Positions 18,284 to 27,339 of a stretch of DNA of 64,000 nucleotides are shown piece after piece. Position numbers and translations under genes: made by a program. The stretch's first letter is position 1; the number at the start of each line of letters is the position of its first letter. Source of the stretch: Asticcacaulis excentricus (GTDB taxonomy: Bacteria > Pseudomonadota > Alphaproteobacteria > Caulobacterales > Caulobacteraceae); the NCBI RefSeq assembly GCF_003966695.1, contig NZ_AP018827.1, positions 558,001 through 622,000 of the forward strand. The letters are read 5' to 3'. The notes beneath the pieces were generated by a model, which saw only the letters and a list, made by a program, of their open reading frames with translations, was not told the DNA's origin and did not search any database.

Positions 18284-19408
18284 ATGCGCACCTTCAAGCG
18301 AATTTCCGTTTTTGTCCTGCCGGTGGTAACCGCAGCGGCCCTTTCGGCTTGTACGGTGATGCCCCAGACGCCGAAATATCCCATCTATATGGAGAACCGG
18401 CCGGTCGCCGAAGCGCCGCAGCCCGCATTGACGGAGGCGGCACCGGCACCGGTCGAGGAACCGACGGGCAATCAGCCCCTCGGCTCCAAAGGCGGGGTGA
18501 CCACAAGCGAACTGCCCCCCCCGCCACCGCCGCCGCCTCCGGCCAACACGGTTGCGACGAAGCCTGCGCCGTCTGCCCCGAAGCCCACGGCGACCCTGCC
18601 GGTGCACGACAGCCGGGCCGGGTTTGTCTACACGCTTCAGGCCAAGGATACGCTGTTTGGCGTGTCGCGGCGTTTTGGCGTGCCGGTGCAGACCCTGTAC
18701 AAGATGAACGGTCTGGCGGCGGATTCCGTGACCCATATCGGTCAGAAGATTTTGCTGCCCGAAGGTGCCAAGGACAAGGGGGTGGAAGCCTATGCCTCCG
18801 GGCCTGCGCCTGAGCGTGTTAAGGCGGTGGTGGCGCAGGCCGATGCGCCGAAGCCCGTCGTGACGCCGCCCGCACCCAAGCCGGTCGTGTCGGCACCTGT
18901 GGCCGCAACGCCGGTCGTAGCTAAACCGGTTGTAACCGCGCCGACGCCTCCACCCGCCAAGCCCGTTGAGACGCCGAAAACCCTGCCGTCCGATACAGCC
19001 GGAATCGTCAAGCTGGGCAAGGGGCGCTTTGTCTGGCCGTACAAGGGTAATGTATTGGTGCGTTATGGCCAGTTGGCCCCGAATGTGCGCAATGACGGCA
19101 TCAATATCGGCGGCCCGGAAGGGGTGGATATTGTGGCCGCCGATGAAGGTACGGTGGTCTATGTCGGCGATCAGGTGAAGGAACTCGGCAATACGGTCTA
19201 TATCCGTCACGCCGATGGCTTCTACACCGGCTATTCGCACCTCGGTAAGGTCAGCGTGAAGTCCGGGCAAAAGGTCGCTCAGGGGCAGGCCGTTGGCACC
19301 ATGGGCAAGTCGGGGGCGGTGGACCGGCCGCAACTGCATTTCGAGGTACGCTATACGCCGTCCTCTGAAATCGCCAAGCCTTTTGATCCGACGCTGGTTC
19401 TGCCCTGA
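18284..19408 (+). CDS. LysM / degenerate LytM (M23) lipoprotein, NlpD/DipM-like
   Basis: 374 residues. The signal ends in a lipobox (LSAC), so it is a lipoprotein. A Pro-rich linker with a run of nine prolines (about residues 78-86) precedes one LysM domain (FVYTLQAKDTLFGVSRRFGV, about 110-155), a second Pro/Ala/Val linker, and an M23-type domain (about 250-374). The metal ligands are mostly lost: the first motif reads NDGINIGG, and the final HxH reads QLHF. Such enzymatically dead LytM proteins (NlpD, EnvC, DipM) activate amidases or organise septal peptidoglycan splitting. In Caulobacter a LytM factor (DipM) is encoded near yajC-secDF, so this may be its counterpart, though DipM is larger with more LysM repeats. 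Confidence 0.85.
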   Translation: MRTFKRISVFVLPVVTAAALSACTVMPQTPKYPIYMENRPVAEAPQPALTEAAPAPVEEPTGNQPLGSKGGVTTSELPPPPPPPPPANTVATKPAPSAPKPTATLPVHDSRAGFVYTLQAKDTLFGVSRRFGVPVQTLYKMNGLAADSVTHIGQKILLPEGAKDKGVEAYASGPAPERVKAVVAQADAPKPVVTPPAPKPVVSAPVAATPVVAKPVVTAPTPPPAKPVETPKTLPSDTAGIVKLGKGRFVWPYKGNVLVRYGQLAPNVRNDGINIGGPEGVDIVAADEGTVVYVGDQVKELGNTVYIRHADGFYTGYSHLGKVSVKSGQKVAQGQAVGTMGKSGAVDRPQLHFEVRYTPSSEIAKPFDPTLVLP

Positions 19409-19548
19409 GGCAGGTTCCATCACCTGCCCAAAGCATTGCACGCGTAAGGAAGCCGTAAAAAGCGCATTGACCTTTTAATCTGTGTGCCTATGTATGGCGC
19501 AACCCTATTTCCCGCCTGCCGCTGGCGGGCCTAAACGGAGACCCGGTC

Positions 19549-19848
19549 TTGGATACTGCCGCTCTTGTTCAGCTTCTGCCCTTCGTGGCGATCTTCGTCC
19601 TGATGTACTTCCTCATCATCCGCCCGCAGCAAAAGCGCGCCAAGGAACATCAGGCGCAACTCAATGCCGTCAAGCGCAACGACACGGTCGTGCTGTCGAA
19701 CGGCATGATCGGCAAGATCACCCGCGTCGAAGAGACCCAGGTGATGGTGGAAATCGCTTCGGGCGTGAATGTGCCGGTCGTCAAGTCGATGATCGCCGAA
19801 GTCCGCACCAAGGGCGACCCCGCCCCGGCCAATGACAAGGCCGCCTAA
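19549..19848 (+). CDS. yajC: Preprotein translocase subunit YajC
   Basis: 99 residues with a TTG start at 19549, supported by GGAG at 19537-19540 and the match of LDTAALVQLLPFVAIFVLMYFLIIRPQQKRAKEHQ to the single membrane anchor of YajC. The rest is the small cytoplasmic domain (NDTVVLSNGMIGKITRVEETQVMVEIASGVNVPVVKSMI). YajC is an accessory of SecDF in the Sec translocon at the inner membrane. It lies just upstream of secDF as in most proteobacteria, but a strong terminator separates the two, so secDF may have its own promoter or depend on read-through. Confidence 0.95.
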   Translation: MDTAALVQLLPFVAIFVLMYFLIIRPQQKRAKEHQAQLNAVKRNDTVVLSNGMIGKITRVEETQVMVEIASGVNVPVVKSMIAEVRTKGDPAPANDKAA

Positions 19849-19867
19849 GCGCCTTTAGTCCCTCTGG

Positions 19868-19896
19868 GCCTGTCTGATCCGTCAGACAGGCTTTTT
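19868..19896 (+). terminator. Rho-independent terminator after yajC
   Basis: A perfect 10-base-pair stem (GCCTGTCTGA / TCAGACAGGC) with a 4-base loop is followed by five T residues. It lies 19 bases after the yajC stop and upstream of secDF. Confidence 0.92.
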
Positions 19897-19959
19897 GTGT
19901 TTTTATTCAACCCGTTCCCGTGAATTTTTTACAGCGGGAGCTAAAGGGTCGTAACGATC

Positions 19960-22551
19960 ATGATGCAATTGTCCCGCTGGAAAATCACCCTGGTGACGCT
20001 CGTCACCCTGCTGGGGATATGGTTTTCGCTGCCCAACCTTCTGCCAAAAACGGTCCTTGACCAGTACGGTTTCCTGCCGAAAAACGGCCTGAACCTCGGT
20101 CTCGACCTGCAAGGGGGCTCGCACCTTCTGCTTGAGGTCGATACGGAGGCCTTGGCGCGGGACAAGATCAAGAACCTGACCGAAGAGACGCGCGATCGCC
20201 TGCGCGGTGCCGGGATCGCCTTCGGCAGCCTGACGGCGCAAGGGGATGTGGTCAGCGTGCGTATCAACGAAGCCGGGCGTGTCGATGCGGCCCTGACCGC
20301 CCTGATGCCGCTGTCCAATCCGCTGGTCAATAATCCGTCGGCGCGCGATGTGGCCATTACCAAGGAAGCTGATCAGGTCATTCACCTGACCTACACCAAG
20401 GAAGGCAAGGCCGCCGCTTCGTCCGGCGCCGTGGACGCATCGATCGAAACCGTGCGTCGCCGTGTCGATAATCTGGGGACGCGCGAACCGACCATTATCC
20501 GTCAGGGCACCAACCGCATCGTTGTACAGGCCCCCGGTGAAAGCGACCCGGAGCAACTCAAGCGCGTGATCGGCACGACCGCTAAGCTGACCTTCCAGAT
20601 GGTGGACGAGTCGGCATCGCCGGCGGATGTGGCCGCCGGTCGTGTGCCGCCGGGCTCCGAACTGCTGCCCACCTCCGATCCGACCTTGCCGCCGTCCATG
20701 GTCGTCAAGAAGCGCGTGATCGTTTCGGGTGAAAACCTGACCAAGGCCTTTGTCGATACCGATCAGAGCAACCGCCCGGCCATCGGCTTCCGTTTTGACG
20801 GCGAAGGGGCGCGCAAGTTCGGTGAAGCCACGTCGCAAAACATCGGTCGTCCGTTCGCCATCATTCTAGACGGCAAGGTCGTGTCCGCGCCGCGCATCAT
20901 CAGCGCCATTACCGGCGGTTCGGGTCAGATCACAGGTAACTTCACCGTCCAAGAAGCCTCGGAACTGGTCAATGTGCTCAATGGCGGGGCGCTGACCGCG
21001 CCTTTGAATATCGAAGAACAGCGCGTGGTTTCGGCCGAACTGGGGGCCGACTCGGTGGCCAAGGGCCAGCTTTCGACCATTATCGCTTTTATCTCGGTGC
21101 TGATCTTCATGTTGCTGGCCTATGGCTGGCTGTTCGGCGGCATCTCGATCGCTGCCCTGATCGTCAACCTGATCCTGATTATCGCCGGTATGTCGGTGAC
21201 GCAGGCGACCCTGACCCTGCCGGGTATTGCTGGTCTGATCCTGACTCTGGCCGTGGCCGTTGACGCCAACGTGCTGATCTATGAGCGGATGCGCGACGAA
21301 ATTCGCGCGGGCCGCAACGTGATCGGTGCGCTGGATGCCGGTTTCTCCAAGGCCATGGAAACCATTATCGACGCCAACCTGACCTCGCTCGGCGCGGCGG
21401 CGATCATGTTCTTCTTCGGGGCCGGTCCGGTGCGCGGCTTCGCCTGGACTCTATCGCTGGGCGTTATCACCTCGGTCTTCTCGGCCGTTATGGTGACGCA
21501 ACTGCTGCTGGCCTGGTGGTATCATGCCCGTCGCCCAAAGACCCTGCCGATTCAGGCCGCGGACGGTAAGGGCGTATGGCCGCTGATCAAGATCCTGCCG
21601 CAAAAGACGAACTTTGGCTTTGTGCGTTTCTCCAAGCTGGCCGGGATTATCTCTATCGTTCTGGTCGTGGGTTCGCTGTTCTTCACCATCTGGCCAGCCA
21701 CGCCGCCGTGCGGCGGTCTGAACTGTGGCGTCGATTTCAAGGGCGGCACCATCCTTGAAATGTCGCAGAAATCCACCATTGATCTGGCCAAGCTGCGTAG
21801 CACACTCGATACGCTGGACCTGCATGACGTGCAGGTGCAGGGCGCCGGTCAGTCGGGTCAGGACGCCATGATCCGCTTTGAATCTCCGACGAGCAACGCG
21901 CAGGCCGCACTGGATCGCGTGCAGACCTCGATCAAGGCGCAGTTCCCGGACGCCAGCTTCAAACCAGCCACCGTGGTCGGCCCGAAAGTGTCGGGTGAGT
22001 TGTTCACCGGCGGTATTCTGGCGCTGGTCTTCGCCATCGGCCTGATGATGGTCTATATCTGGTTCCGCTTTGAATGGCAGTTCGGCTTGGGGGCGGTTGT
22101 TGGCCTGATGCACGACGTCATCCTGACCTTTGGCCTGTTCGCTGTCTTCCGCCTGGAATTCACCCTGACGGCGGTCGCGGCCATCCTGACCATCATCGGC
22201 TATTCGATGAACGACACCGTTGTCGTGTTCGACCGTATCCGCGAAAACCTGCGTAAGTACAAGAAGCTGCCGCTCAAGGACGTGATCGACCTGTCGATCA
22301 ACGAAACCTTGTCGCGCACCATCATCACCGGGGTGACGGCGGTCATGGCGCTGACCGGTCTGGCGGTTCTGGGCGGTGAGGCGCTGTTCTCCTTCTCGGT
22401 GGCGCTGATATTCGGTATAATCATCGGCACCTATTCGTCGATCTATGTAGCCGCGCCTGTCATCCTGCTGTGGGGCGTCAACCGTAATGCGGCCGAAGCC
22501 GAGGTCGTCGATGTCGGCGGCTTCAAGGGCAAGAAGGCCCCGCAGCCTTAA
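19960..22551 (+). CDS. secDF: Fused protein translocase subunit SecDF
   Basis: 863 residues, carrying both SecD and SecF in one chain. The SecD half has the first helix (KITLVTLVTLLGIWFSLPNLLP), GLNLGLDLQGGSHLLLEVD, the periplasmic P1 region (VRRRVDNLGTREPTI), and five helices containing LTLAVAVDANVLIYERMRDEIRAG. The SecF half starts about residue 540 (FVRFSKLAGIISIVLVVGS) with CGVDFKGGTILEM, GPKVSGEL and SMNDTVVVFDRIRENLRKYK. It uses proton-motive force to pull proteins out on the periplasmic side of SecYEG. The linker at about 525-545 marks the fusion point. Many proteobacteria have separate genes, so the fusion is worth noting, but both halves look intact. Confidence 0.96.
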   Translation: MMQLSRWKITLVTLVTLLGIWFSLPNLLPKTVLDQYGFLPKNGLNLGLDLQGGSHLLLEVDTEALARDKIKNLTEETRDRLRGAGIAFGSLTAQGDVVSVRINEAGRVDAALTALMPLSNPLVNNPSARDVAITKEADQVIHLTYTKEGKAAASSGAVDASIETVRRRVDNLGTREPTIIRQGTNRIVVQAPGESDPEQLKRVIGTTAKLTFQMVDESASPADVAAGRVPPGSELLPTSDPTLPPSMVVKKRVIVSGENLTKAFVDTDQSNRPAIGFRFDGEGARKFGEATSQNIGRPFAIILDGKVVSAPRIISAITGGSGQITGNFTVQEASELVNVLNGGALTAPLNIEEQRVVSAELGADSVAKGQLSTIIAFISVLIFMLLAYGWLFGGISIAALIVNLILIIAGMSVTQATLTLPGIAGLILTLAVAVDANVLIYERMRDEIRAGRNVIGALDAGFSKAMETIIDANLTSLGAAAIMFFFGAGPVRGFAWTLSLGVITSVFSAVMVTQLLLAWWYHARRPKTLPIQAADGKGVWPLIKILPQKTNFGFVRFSKLAGIISIVLVVGSLFFTIWPATPPCGGLNCGVDFKGGTILEMSQKSTIDLAKLRSTLDTLDLHDVQVQGAGQSGQDAMIRFESPTSNAQAALDRVQTSIKAQFPDASFKPATVVGPKVSGELFTGGILALVFAIGLMMVYIWFRFEWQFGLGAVVGLMHDVILTFGLFAVFRLEFTLTAVAAILTIIGYSMNDTVVVFDRIRENLRKYKKLPLKDVIDLSINETLSRTIITGVTAVMALTGLAVLGGEALFSFSVALIFGIIIGTYSSIYVAAPVILLWGVNRNAAEAEVVDVGGFKGKKAPQP

Positions 22552-22576
22552 AGCGGGTCTGCCAGACTTACAATTG

Positions 22577-22608
22577 ACCGCCCTGTCCCATTGGCAGGGC
22601 GGTTTTTT
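22577..22608 (+). terminator. Rho-independent terminator after secDF
   Basis: A 9-base-pair stem (ACCGCCCTG / CAGGGCGGT) with a loop of about 9 bases and a run of T residues lies 25 bases after the secDF stop. Confidence 0.88.
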
Positions 22609-22643
22609 GTTGCTTTTGGTGTGCGGCAGGGTAAGGGCAGGGC

Positions 22644-23342
22644 ATGTCCGACTCCCCGATCTTGCCCGAAGACGAAACCGTACCGCGTGATGAGGTCGTG
22701 CGTCTGTCTGCACAGTTTATCGAGGATGCGCAGAAGCGGGCCGACGTGCTGGCGCTGCTGGCCTTTGCTCAGGTTCTGCGCGATGTCCCGGCCCGCGTCT
22801 CCGAACCACTGCTGGGCGATATCCGCTATACGTGGTGGGTTGAGGCGCTGGAGGAAATCCGTGACGGGCGCAAGGTGCGTTATCATCCGCTGAGCGCGGC
22901 GCTGGCGGGCGTGGCCGAACGCCATGCCCTTGATATGCAGGCGCTGGTCGACGCCATTGAGCCGCACCGGTTACAACTGGATGGCCGCCTGTCCTTGCGC
23001 GAAGCTTTGAGCGTGGCCGACAAGGGGCAGGCCGTCGTATTGGCGCAGGCGGCCAAGGTGCTGGCCCCGACAGCCGATACGGCGTCTCTGCTCATCCCGG
23101 CGAGGTTTCAGACTCTGGCGACACTGAAGGTGGCGGGCCGTTTGAACGCCGAGGAAGCGGGCGCGGAAGAGGGGCGTCATCTGTACCGTGACGCGCGTCA
23201 GGGGATGAAGCGCGTGCCGTCCGCCCTGTTGCCCTTGGTGTTGCCGACGGCCGTGGCTGCCCATCTGTGGCAGGGTCGTGTACGTAGTGCCCTAACCGTG
23301 CGTTTGAAACTGCTCTGGGCGTTTGTGACGGGCCGGATTTAA
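22644..23342 (+). CDS. Squalene/phytoene synthase-like protein (NDUFAF6-like)
   Basis: 232 residues; a purine-rich GTAAGGGCAGGG precedes the ATG. The segment GDIRYTWWVEALEEIRDG is the family hallmark, and RLNAEEAGAEEGRHLYRDARQGMKRVPSALLPLVLP matches the C-terminal region. It is shorter than true squalene or phytoene synthases and lacks clear DxxxD prenyl-diphosphate motifs. That fits the NDUFAF6-like branch, whose eukaryotic member assists complex I assembly rather than making terpenes. In alphaproteobacteria this gene commonly follows secDF and precedes trmFO, as here. Role in respiration assembly is inference; the fold assignment is fairly secure. Confidence 0.8.
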   Translation: MSDSPILPEDETVPRDEVVRLSAQFIEDAQKRADVLALLAFAQVLRDVPARVSEPLLGDIRYTWWVEALEEIRDGRKVRYHPLSAALAGVAERHALDMQALVDAIEPHRLQLDGRLSLREALSVADKGQAVVLAQAAKVLAPTADTASLLIPARFQTLATLKVAGRLNAEEAGAEEGRHLYRDARQGMKRVPSALLPLVLPTAVAAHLWQGRVRSALTVRLKLLWAFVTGRI

Positions 23343-23351
23343 ATCGAAGCC

Positions 23352-24038
23352 TTACCCAATCCCGAATAGCGGCTTCTTTTTCGGCGGTTGCGACACAGTC
23401 GGCGTCACGGGGGCCGGATATAACGGATAGGCTTTCCAGCCCTTGGCCACCATCTCTTCAAATCCCTTGCACTGCGGCAGGGTCATGATCACGCCGGTCT
23501 TCGGCTTGGCAAACGGGGCTGGAAAGCGCGCCGACGGAAAGGCCGGGTTGACGAACACCCAGTCCGACGCCAGCCCATAGCCTTTTTCACCGCCGGTGCG
23601 CACCGCATTATAGGCGATGCGGGCCTCGATCTCGCTGACGCCCCATTTGCGCATGGCGCGATAGAAGATGTCGTCGGCGTCCTGACGCTTACCTGGCTCC
23701 CCGATGGCGTAGAGCCAGTCGTGGACGATTGCGGCGCGGATGGTCGGCCCGTCCGTATTAACGGCAAACTGCCCGAACCACGGCACCGACGCGAAGTCGG
23801 TGCGGAACCATTTTGGCACCACCACCACCTTGCCCGTCAGTTTGTCGCAATAAGGGAATTCGTCGTTCAGAGTATAGAGCTTGCGCCCTTCCTTTTGCAC
23901 GTCGAACAGAAGAACGGGCTGCGGTTGCAGCGAAGAAGGCACAACAACGGGAACCGGCACGATCGGGGGCGTCTCGGTCGTGGCGCAGGCGCTTAGGCCC
24001 AGAACGGACAGGGCAAGAAGAGGGGCGAGGGCTTTCAT
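23352..24038 (-). CDS. DUF1353 lipoprotein
   Basis: 228 residues starting at the second Met (24038), which gives a normal signal MKALAPLLALSVLGLSAC ending in a lipobox. The DUF1353 core spans about residues 55-165, with KWFRTDFASVPWFGQF, RAAIVHDWLYAIGE and DDIFYRAMRKWGVSEIEARIAYNAVRTGG. The HDWLY and DDIFYRAM motifs are invariant in this family, which occurs in phages and bacteria and has no established function. A proline-rich segment and PPKKKPLFGIG close the protein. It is convergent with the squalene-synthase-like gene (9-base gap) and lies just downstream of trmFO on the same strand. Confidence 0.82.
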   Translation of the reverse strand: MKALAPLLALSVLGLSACATTETPPIVPVPVVVPSSLQPQPVLLFDVQKEGRKLYTLNDEFPYCDKLTGKVVVVPKWFRTDFASVPWFGQFAVNTDGPTIRAAIVHDWLYAIGEPGKRQDADDIFYRAMRKWGVSEIEARIAYNAVRTGGEKGYGLASDWVFVNPAFPSARFPAPFAKPKTGVIMTLPQCKGFEEMVAKGWKAYPLYPAPVTPTVSQPPKKKPLFGIG

Positions 24039-24061
24039 CACACACACATGTCAGGCGGCAC

Positions 24062-25465
24062 TCAGGCCGGAACCACCTCTGTTTTTAACCACGTCTCGAT
24101 ATCGCGCAAGGCCCGAACGCTCATCTGGCGTTTCTTGGCGCGGGTGCGATCCTTGACGGGGATCTTCTTGCCGTCTTCGTCGAACTTCGGGGCCTCCATC
24201 GGTGGCAGGAGTCCATAGTTGATATTCATAGGCTGGAAAGACGCCTTTTCGTCGGCCAGATGCCCGCCGGTGATATGGCCGATCAAGGCACCCAATGCCG
24301 TGGTCGGCGGCGGGGGGAGCAGGGTTTCGCCGCGGGCTTCGGCGGCAGCGAAGCGTCCGGCCAGAAGACCCATGGCGGCGCTTTCGACATAGCCTTCGAC
24401 GCCGGTAATCTGCCCGGCAAAGCGCAAAGACCGCTCACCAATCAGGCGCTTAAGCCGCAGATCGGCCCCCAGCACCTTGGGCGACTGGATGAAGGTGTTG
24501 CGGTGCAGCCCGCCCAGACGCGCAAATTGCGCGTTCTGAAGACCGGGGATCATGCGGAAGACCTCGGCCTGAGCCCCGTGTTTCAACTTGGTCTGAAAGC
24601 CGACCAGATTATACAAGGTTCCCAAGGCATTATCCTGCCGAAGCTGAACAATCGCATGAGGTTTAACCGTCGGATTGTTGGGATCGGTCAGGCCCACCGG
24701 CTTCATCGGGCCATAGCGCAGGGTTTCGCGCCCGCGTTCGGCCATCACCTCGATGGGCAGGCAGCCGTCGAAATAGGGGACGTGCTCCCATTCCTTGAAA
24801 TCGGCCTTGGGGCCGGTGAGCAGGGCATCGACAAAGGCCTCGTACTGGTCCTTTGTCATGGGGCAGTTGATATAGGCCGCCGCGTCGCCACCGGGGCCTT
24901 CCTTGTCGTAGCGCGACTGCCGCCAGGCGATCGACATGTCGATGCTTTCGGCGTGGACGATAGGGGCGATGGCGTCAAAAAAGCTGAGGTGGCCTTCGCC
25001 GGTCAGCTCCAGAATGACCTCGGACAGGGACTCCGAGGTCAGCGGACCCGTAGCGCAGATGACGTTTTTCCAGTCGGTGTCCTTCAGCGAAGTGACCTCC
25101 TCGCGAAGGAGGGTCACCAGTGGATGCGCCGTCAGCGCGGCAGTGACGGCCTGCGAAAAACCTTCGCGGTCCACAGCCAGCGCACCGCCGGCGGGCACCT
25201 GATGCGTGTCGGCGCAGGCCATGATCAGCGAGTTGCCGCGCCGCATCTCGGCGTGCAGCAGGCCCACGGCATTATATTCCCAATCGTCCGAGCGGAACGA
25301 GTTGGAACAGACCAGTTCGGCGAGGCCGTCGGTCTGGTGCGCGTCGGTCGGTTTGACGCCGCGCATCTCGTGAATAATGACGGGAACACCGGCCTGAGCC
25401 AGTTGCCAGGCGGCTTCGGAGCCGGCAAGGCCGCCGCCGATAATGTGTACGGGTTGGACTGTCAT
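24062..25465 (-). CDS. trmFO: tRNA (uracil-54-C5)-methyltransferase, folate-dependent TrmFO
   Basis: 467 residues from ATG 25465 (another ATG lies 9 bases upstream; neither has a strong ribosome binding site). The FAD-binding start [24 protein letters not shown] is diagnostic, followed by [24 protein letters not shown], whose Cys lies in the conserved region, and the C-terminal NINYGLLPP. TrmFO uses FADH2 and methylenetetrahydrofolate to make m5U54 in the tRNA T-loop. This replaces S-adenosylmethionine-dependent TrmA in many alphaproteobacteria and Firmicutes. Length is normal. The divergent membrane-protein gene starts about 160 bases away. Confidence 0.96.
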   Translation of the reverse strand: MTVQPVHIIGGGLAGSEAAWQLAQAGVPVIIHEMRGVKPTDAHQTDGLAELVCSNSFRSDDWEYNAVGLLHAEMRRGNSLIMACADTHQVPAGGALAVDREGFSQAVTAALTAHPLVTLLREEVTSLKDTDWKNVICATGPLTSESLSEVILELTGEGHLSFFDAIAPIVHAESIDMSIAWRQSRYDKEGPGGDAAAYINCPMTKDQYEAFVDALLTGPKADFKEWEHVPYFDGCLPIEVMAERGRETLRYGPMKPVGLTDPNNPTVKPHAIVQLRQDNALGTLYNLVGFQTKLKHGAQAEVFRMIPGLQNAQFARLGGLHRNTFIQSPKVLGADLRLKRLIGERSLRFAGQITGVEGYVESAAMGLLAGRFAAAEARGETLLPPPPTTALGALIGHITGGHLADEKASFQPMNINYGLLPPMEAPKFDEDGKKIPVKDRTRAKKRQMSVRALRDIETWLKTEVVPA

Positions 25466-25621
25466 GCGGGTCATATAATGAGATCGTATGACGATGTCAC
25501 GGTCTCGATGAAAAACATTGGGCAGGTTGCCTTTGCCCTTTTAAAGGGAAAGGATTTGTTTAACAGTGGGCCCTGCTTAGGGTTAACGCTGCGGGTTATC
25601 GGGCTTTTGGGGATTTCGACA

Positions 25622-26425
25622 ATGAGTTTCGGCACGGCCTTTCATCTGATCGGTGCGCTGAAGACGGCCGGGCAGAGCCTGCCGCTGTTGTGGCGTAAGG
25701 CGGGCCCGGTTTTGGGTGTTCTGTTTGTCGTACTGCTGCTGGGGCATTTGCCGCATCTGGATGTGTGGCTACGGCGCGGCCTGATCGTGGTCGGCGTGAT
25801 CGCGCACACGGCGGCCGCCGGCGCTTTATACCGCGTCGCGCTGTTCGGGGAGCGTTTTGCCGCGGCCGAAGGTCTGGGCTTTGGCGGCTTGCAGTTCGGC
25901 CGAGCCGAGCGTCGCCTGCTGGGGGCGAGCGCTCTGGTCCTGCTGTTCTGGTCCATTGTGTTTATCGCGGGCGCCGTGGTGCTGGCCCTGTTCATGGGGG
26001 CGGCGGGCCTGCCCGAAGACAGCTATCGCACGCCGCAGGCCCTGTTGCGCACCCTGATCGAAGGGGCGCAACCGCAAGGGGTCGTCGTCGGCCTTGCGAT
26101 TATCGCCGTTCTTCTGACGCTCAGTATCCTGACGGTGAAGCTGTGGCTGCACCGCGCCGCCACGGTGGCTGAACATCGGCTGGTGTCGCTCAATGCGCTC
26201 AGCCTGTCGTCGGGCCAGACGGTCAAGCTGGGCCTCGGTTACGTCTATATCCTGTTGCCGTTTATCGTCCTCAGTAGCCTGATGCCGCCGCTGACGATCG
26301 TGGCCGGGCTGCCTCTGGGGGGCGTGATCAATCTGGCGCTGGGCGTCGGCGTGTTCATGCCGCTCAGCATCGCTTTTTTGGCCTCAGCCTATAGGCAAAT
26401 CAGCGCACTTCGCGCTAAGGGATAG
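25622..26425 (+). CDS. Polytopic membrane protein, function unknown (first of two)
   Basis: 267 residues from ATG 25622; the frame is open far upstream, but only this part is Leu/Val/Ala-rich as in a membrane protein, while the upstream part is antisense to trmFO. About six hydrophobic segments alternate with short loops, including GPVLGVLFVVLLLGHLP, LVLLFWSIVFIAGAVVLALFMG and LGLGYVYILLPFIVLSSLMPP. The AALYR-type motif after the second helix (GALYRVALFGE) recurs in the next gene (CAVYRAVLGG), so the two are likely distant paralogues. No enzyme motif is visible. They resemble bacterial proteins loosely annotated as glycerophosphodiester-phosphodiesterase-type membrane domains. Confidence 0.65.
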   Translation: MSFGTAFHLIGALKTAGQSLPLLWRKAGPVLGVLFVVLLLGHLPHLDVWLRRGLIVVGVIAHTAAAGALYRVALFGERFAAAEGLGFGGLQFGRAERRLLGASALVLLFWSIVFIAGAVVLALFMGAAGLPEDSYRTPQALLRTLIEGAQPQGVVVGLAIIAVLLTLSILTVKLWLHRAATVAEHRLVSLNALSLSSGQTVKLGLGYVYILLPFIVLSSLMPPLTIVAGLPLGGVINLALGVGVFMPLSIAFLASAYRQISALRAKG

Positions 26426-26451
26426 TCAGTTCTCTTTCCCCGGTTCCGTGC

Positions 26452-27339
26452 ATGGCCTCCTCCGTTGATTTTGCCTTTGAAGGCTTCCGTATCATCCGTG
26501 AGCGGCCCATCCTGATTGCGTGGTGGGGAGCATTGCTTCTGCTGAACCTCATCATATGTATATTTATTCTGGCTCAGGCCGGTGTGCCTTTGACTGAGCA
26601 TATGTCCCTCGAAAAAGAGGCGGCAGAAGGCATTGAACTGATTAGGCAAACCGGTGCCGTCCTTCTGGCCGCCCTCATAGGGATGGTTTTTTATGCTGTT
26701 ATGACCTGTGCCGTTTATCGGGCTGTTCTTGGTGGCTATTCACCCCGTTACGGGTATTTGCGGCTGGGTATGGACGAAGTGCGACAGGTCGTCCTTATCT
26801 TTTCGCTGGTGTTGATGGTTCTGGTGGTGATGATGCTGAGCATCGTCCCGCTCATGATCCTCAATGGTCTGTTGTCTCTGATCGCTCAGGCGGTGGCGAA
26901 GGCGCTTGTACCGACAGTTAGCTCATTGGTTGCCTTGGCCGCCACCTTGCTGAATGTCTGGCTGGCGGTTCGACTTTCCATGGTGGGCGTGCAAAGTTTT
27001 GATGAGAAGCGACTGAATTTATTGGGGTCATTAGTGCTCACCCGTGGGCGTTTCTGGACGCTCCTCGGCGGCTTTGCCGTCGTGTTCGGCTTAGTGTTGT
27101 TTGTGGGTATCCTGTTTTACGTGATCTATATGGCCATTGCCGCCTGGATAACGGGTGTCGAGATTGTTACGATCGCAGACGTGCCAGCCCCGGACTTCTC
27201 TAGCCTCAGCGCCCTCTTGTCACCGGTGAACGCCGCCTATGTCGCGGTGAACACCATTGTGTCGCCTTTGACGACCGCGTTGGGTGTGGGTGCCGTTGCC
27301 GCGGCCTATCAAACCCTGAAAAACACGCCGAACGCCTGA
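26452..27339 (+). CDS. Polytopic membrane protein, function unknown (second of two)
   Basis: 295 residues, 26 bases after the first membrane gene on the same strand. It starts SVDFAFEGFRIIRERPILIAWWGALLLLNL and has about six membrane segments, with AVYRAVLGGYSPRYGYLRLGMDEVRQV in a cytoplasmic loop. This pattern of a 'DAF + RERP' start and an alanine-valine-tyrosine-arginine loop is common in alphaproteobacterial proteins of unknown function. Its TGA directly abuts the stop codon of the convergent carbonic anhydrase gene, the two stops forming TGATCA. Base composition is slightly AT-richer than the flanks. Confidence 0.7.
   Translation: MASSVDFAFEGFRIIRERPILIAWWGALLLLNLIICIFILAQAGVPLTEHMSLEKEAAEGIELIRQTGAVLLAALIGMVFYAVMTCAVYRAVLGGYSPRYGYLRLGMDEVRQVVLIFSLVLMVLVVMMLSIVPLMILNGLLSLIAQAVAKALVPTVSSLVALAATLLNVWLAVRLSMVGVQSFDEKRLNLLGSLVLTRGRFWTLLGGFAVVFGLVLFVGILFYVIYMAIAAWITGVEIVTIADVPAPDFSSLSALLSPVNAAYVAVNTIVSPLTTALGVGAVAAAYQTLKNTPNA

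Noticed and set aside
19410-19440. Terminator after the LysM/LytM gene
   Set aside because: GGCAGGT/ACCTGCC can form a 7-base-pair hairpin but no T-run follows, so it is not called.
24260-25621. Upstream extension of the first membrane protein frame
   Set aside because: This part is antisense to trmFO and has no hydrophobic or conserved pattern. The protein is started at ATG 25622.
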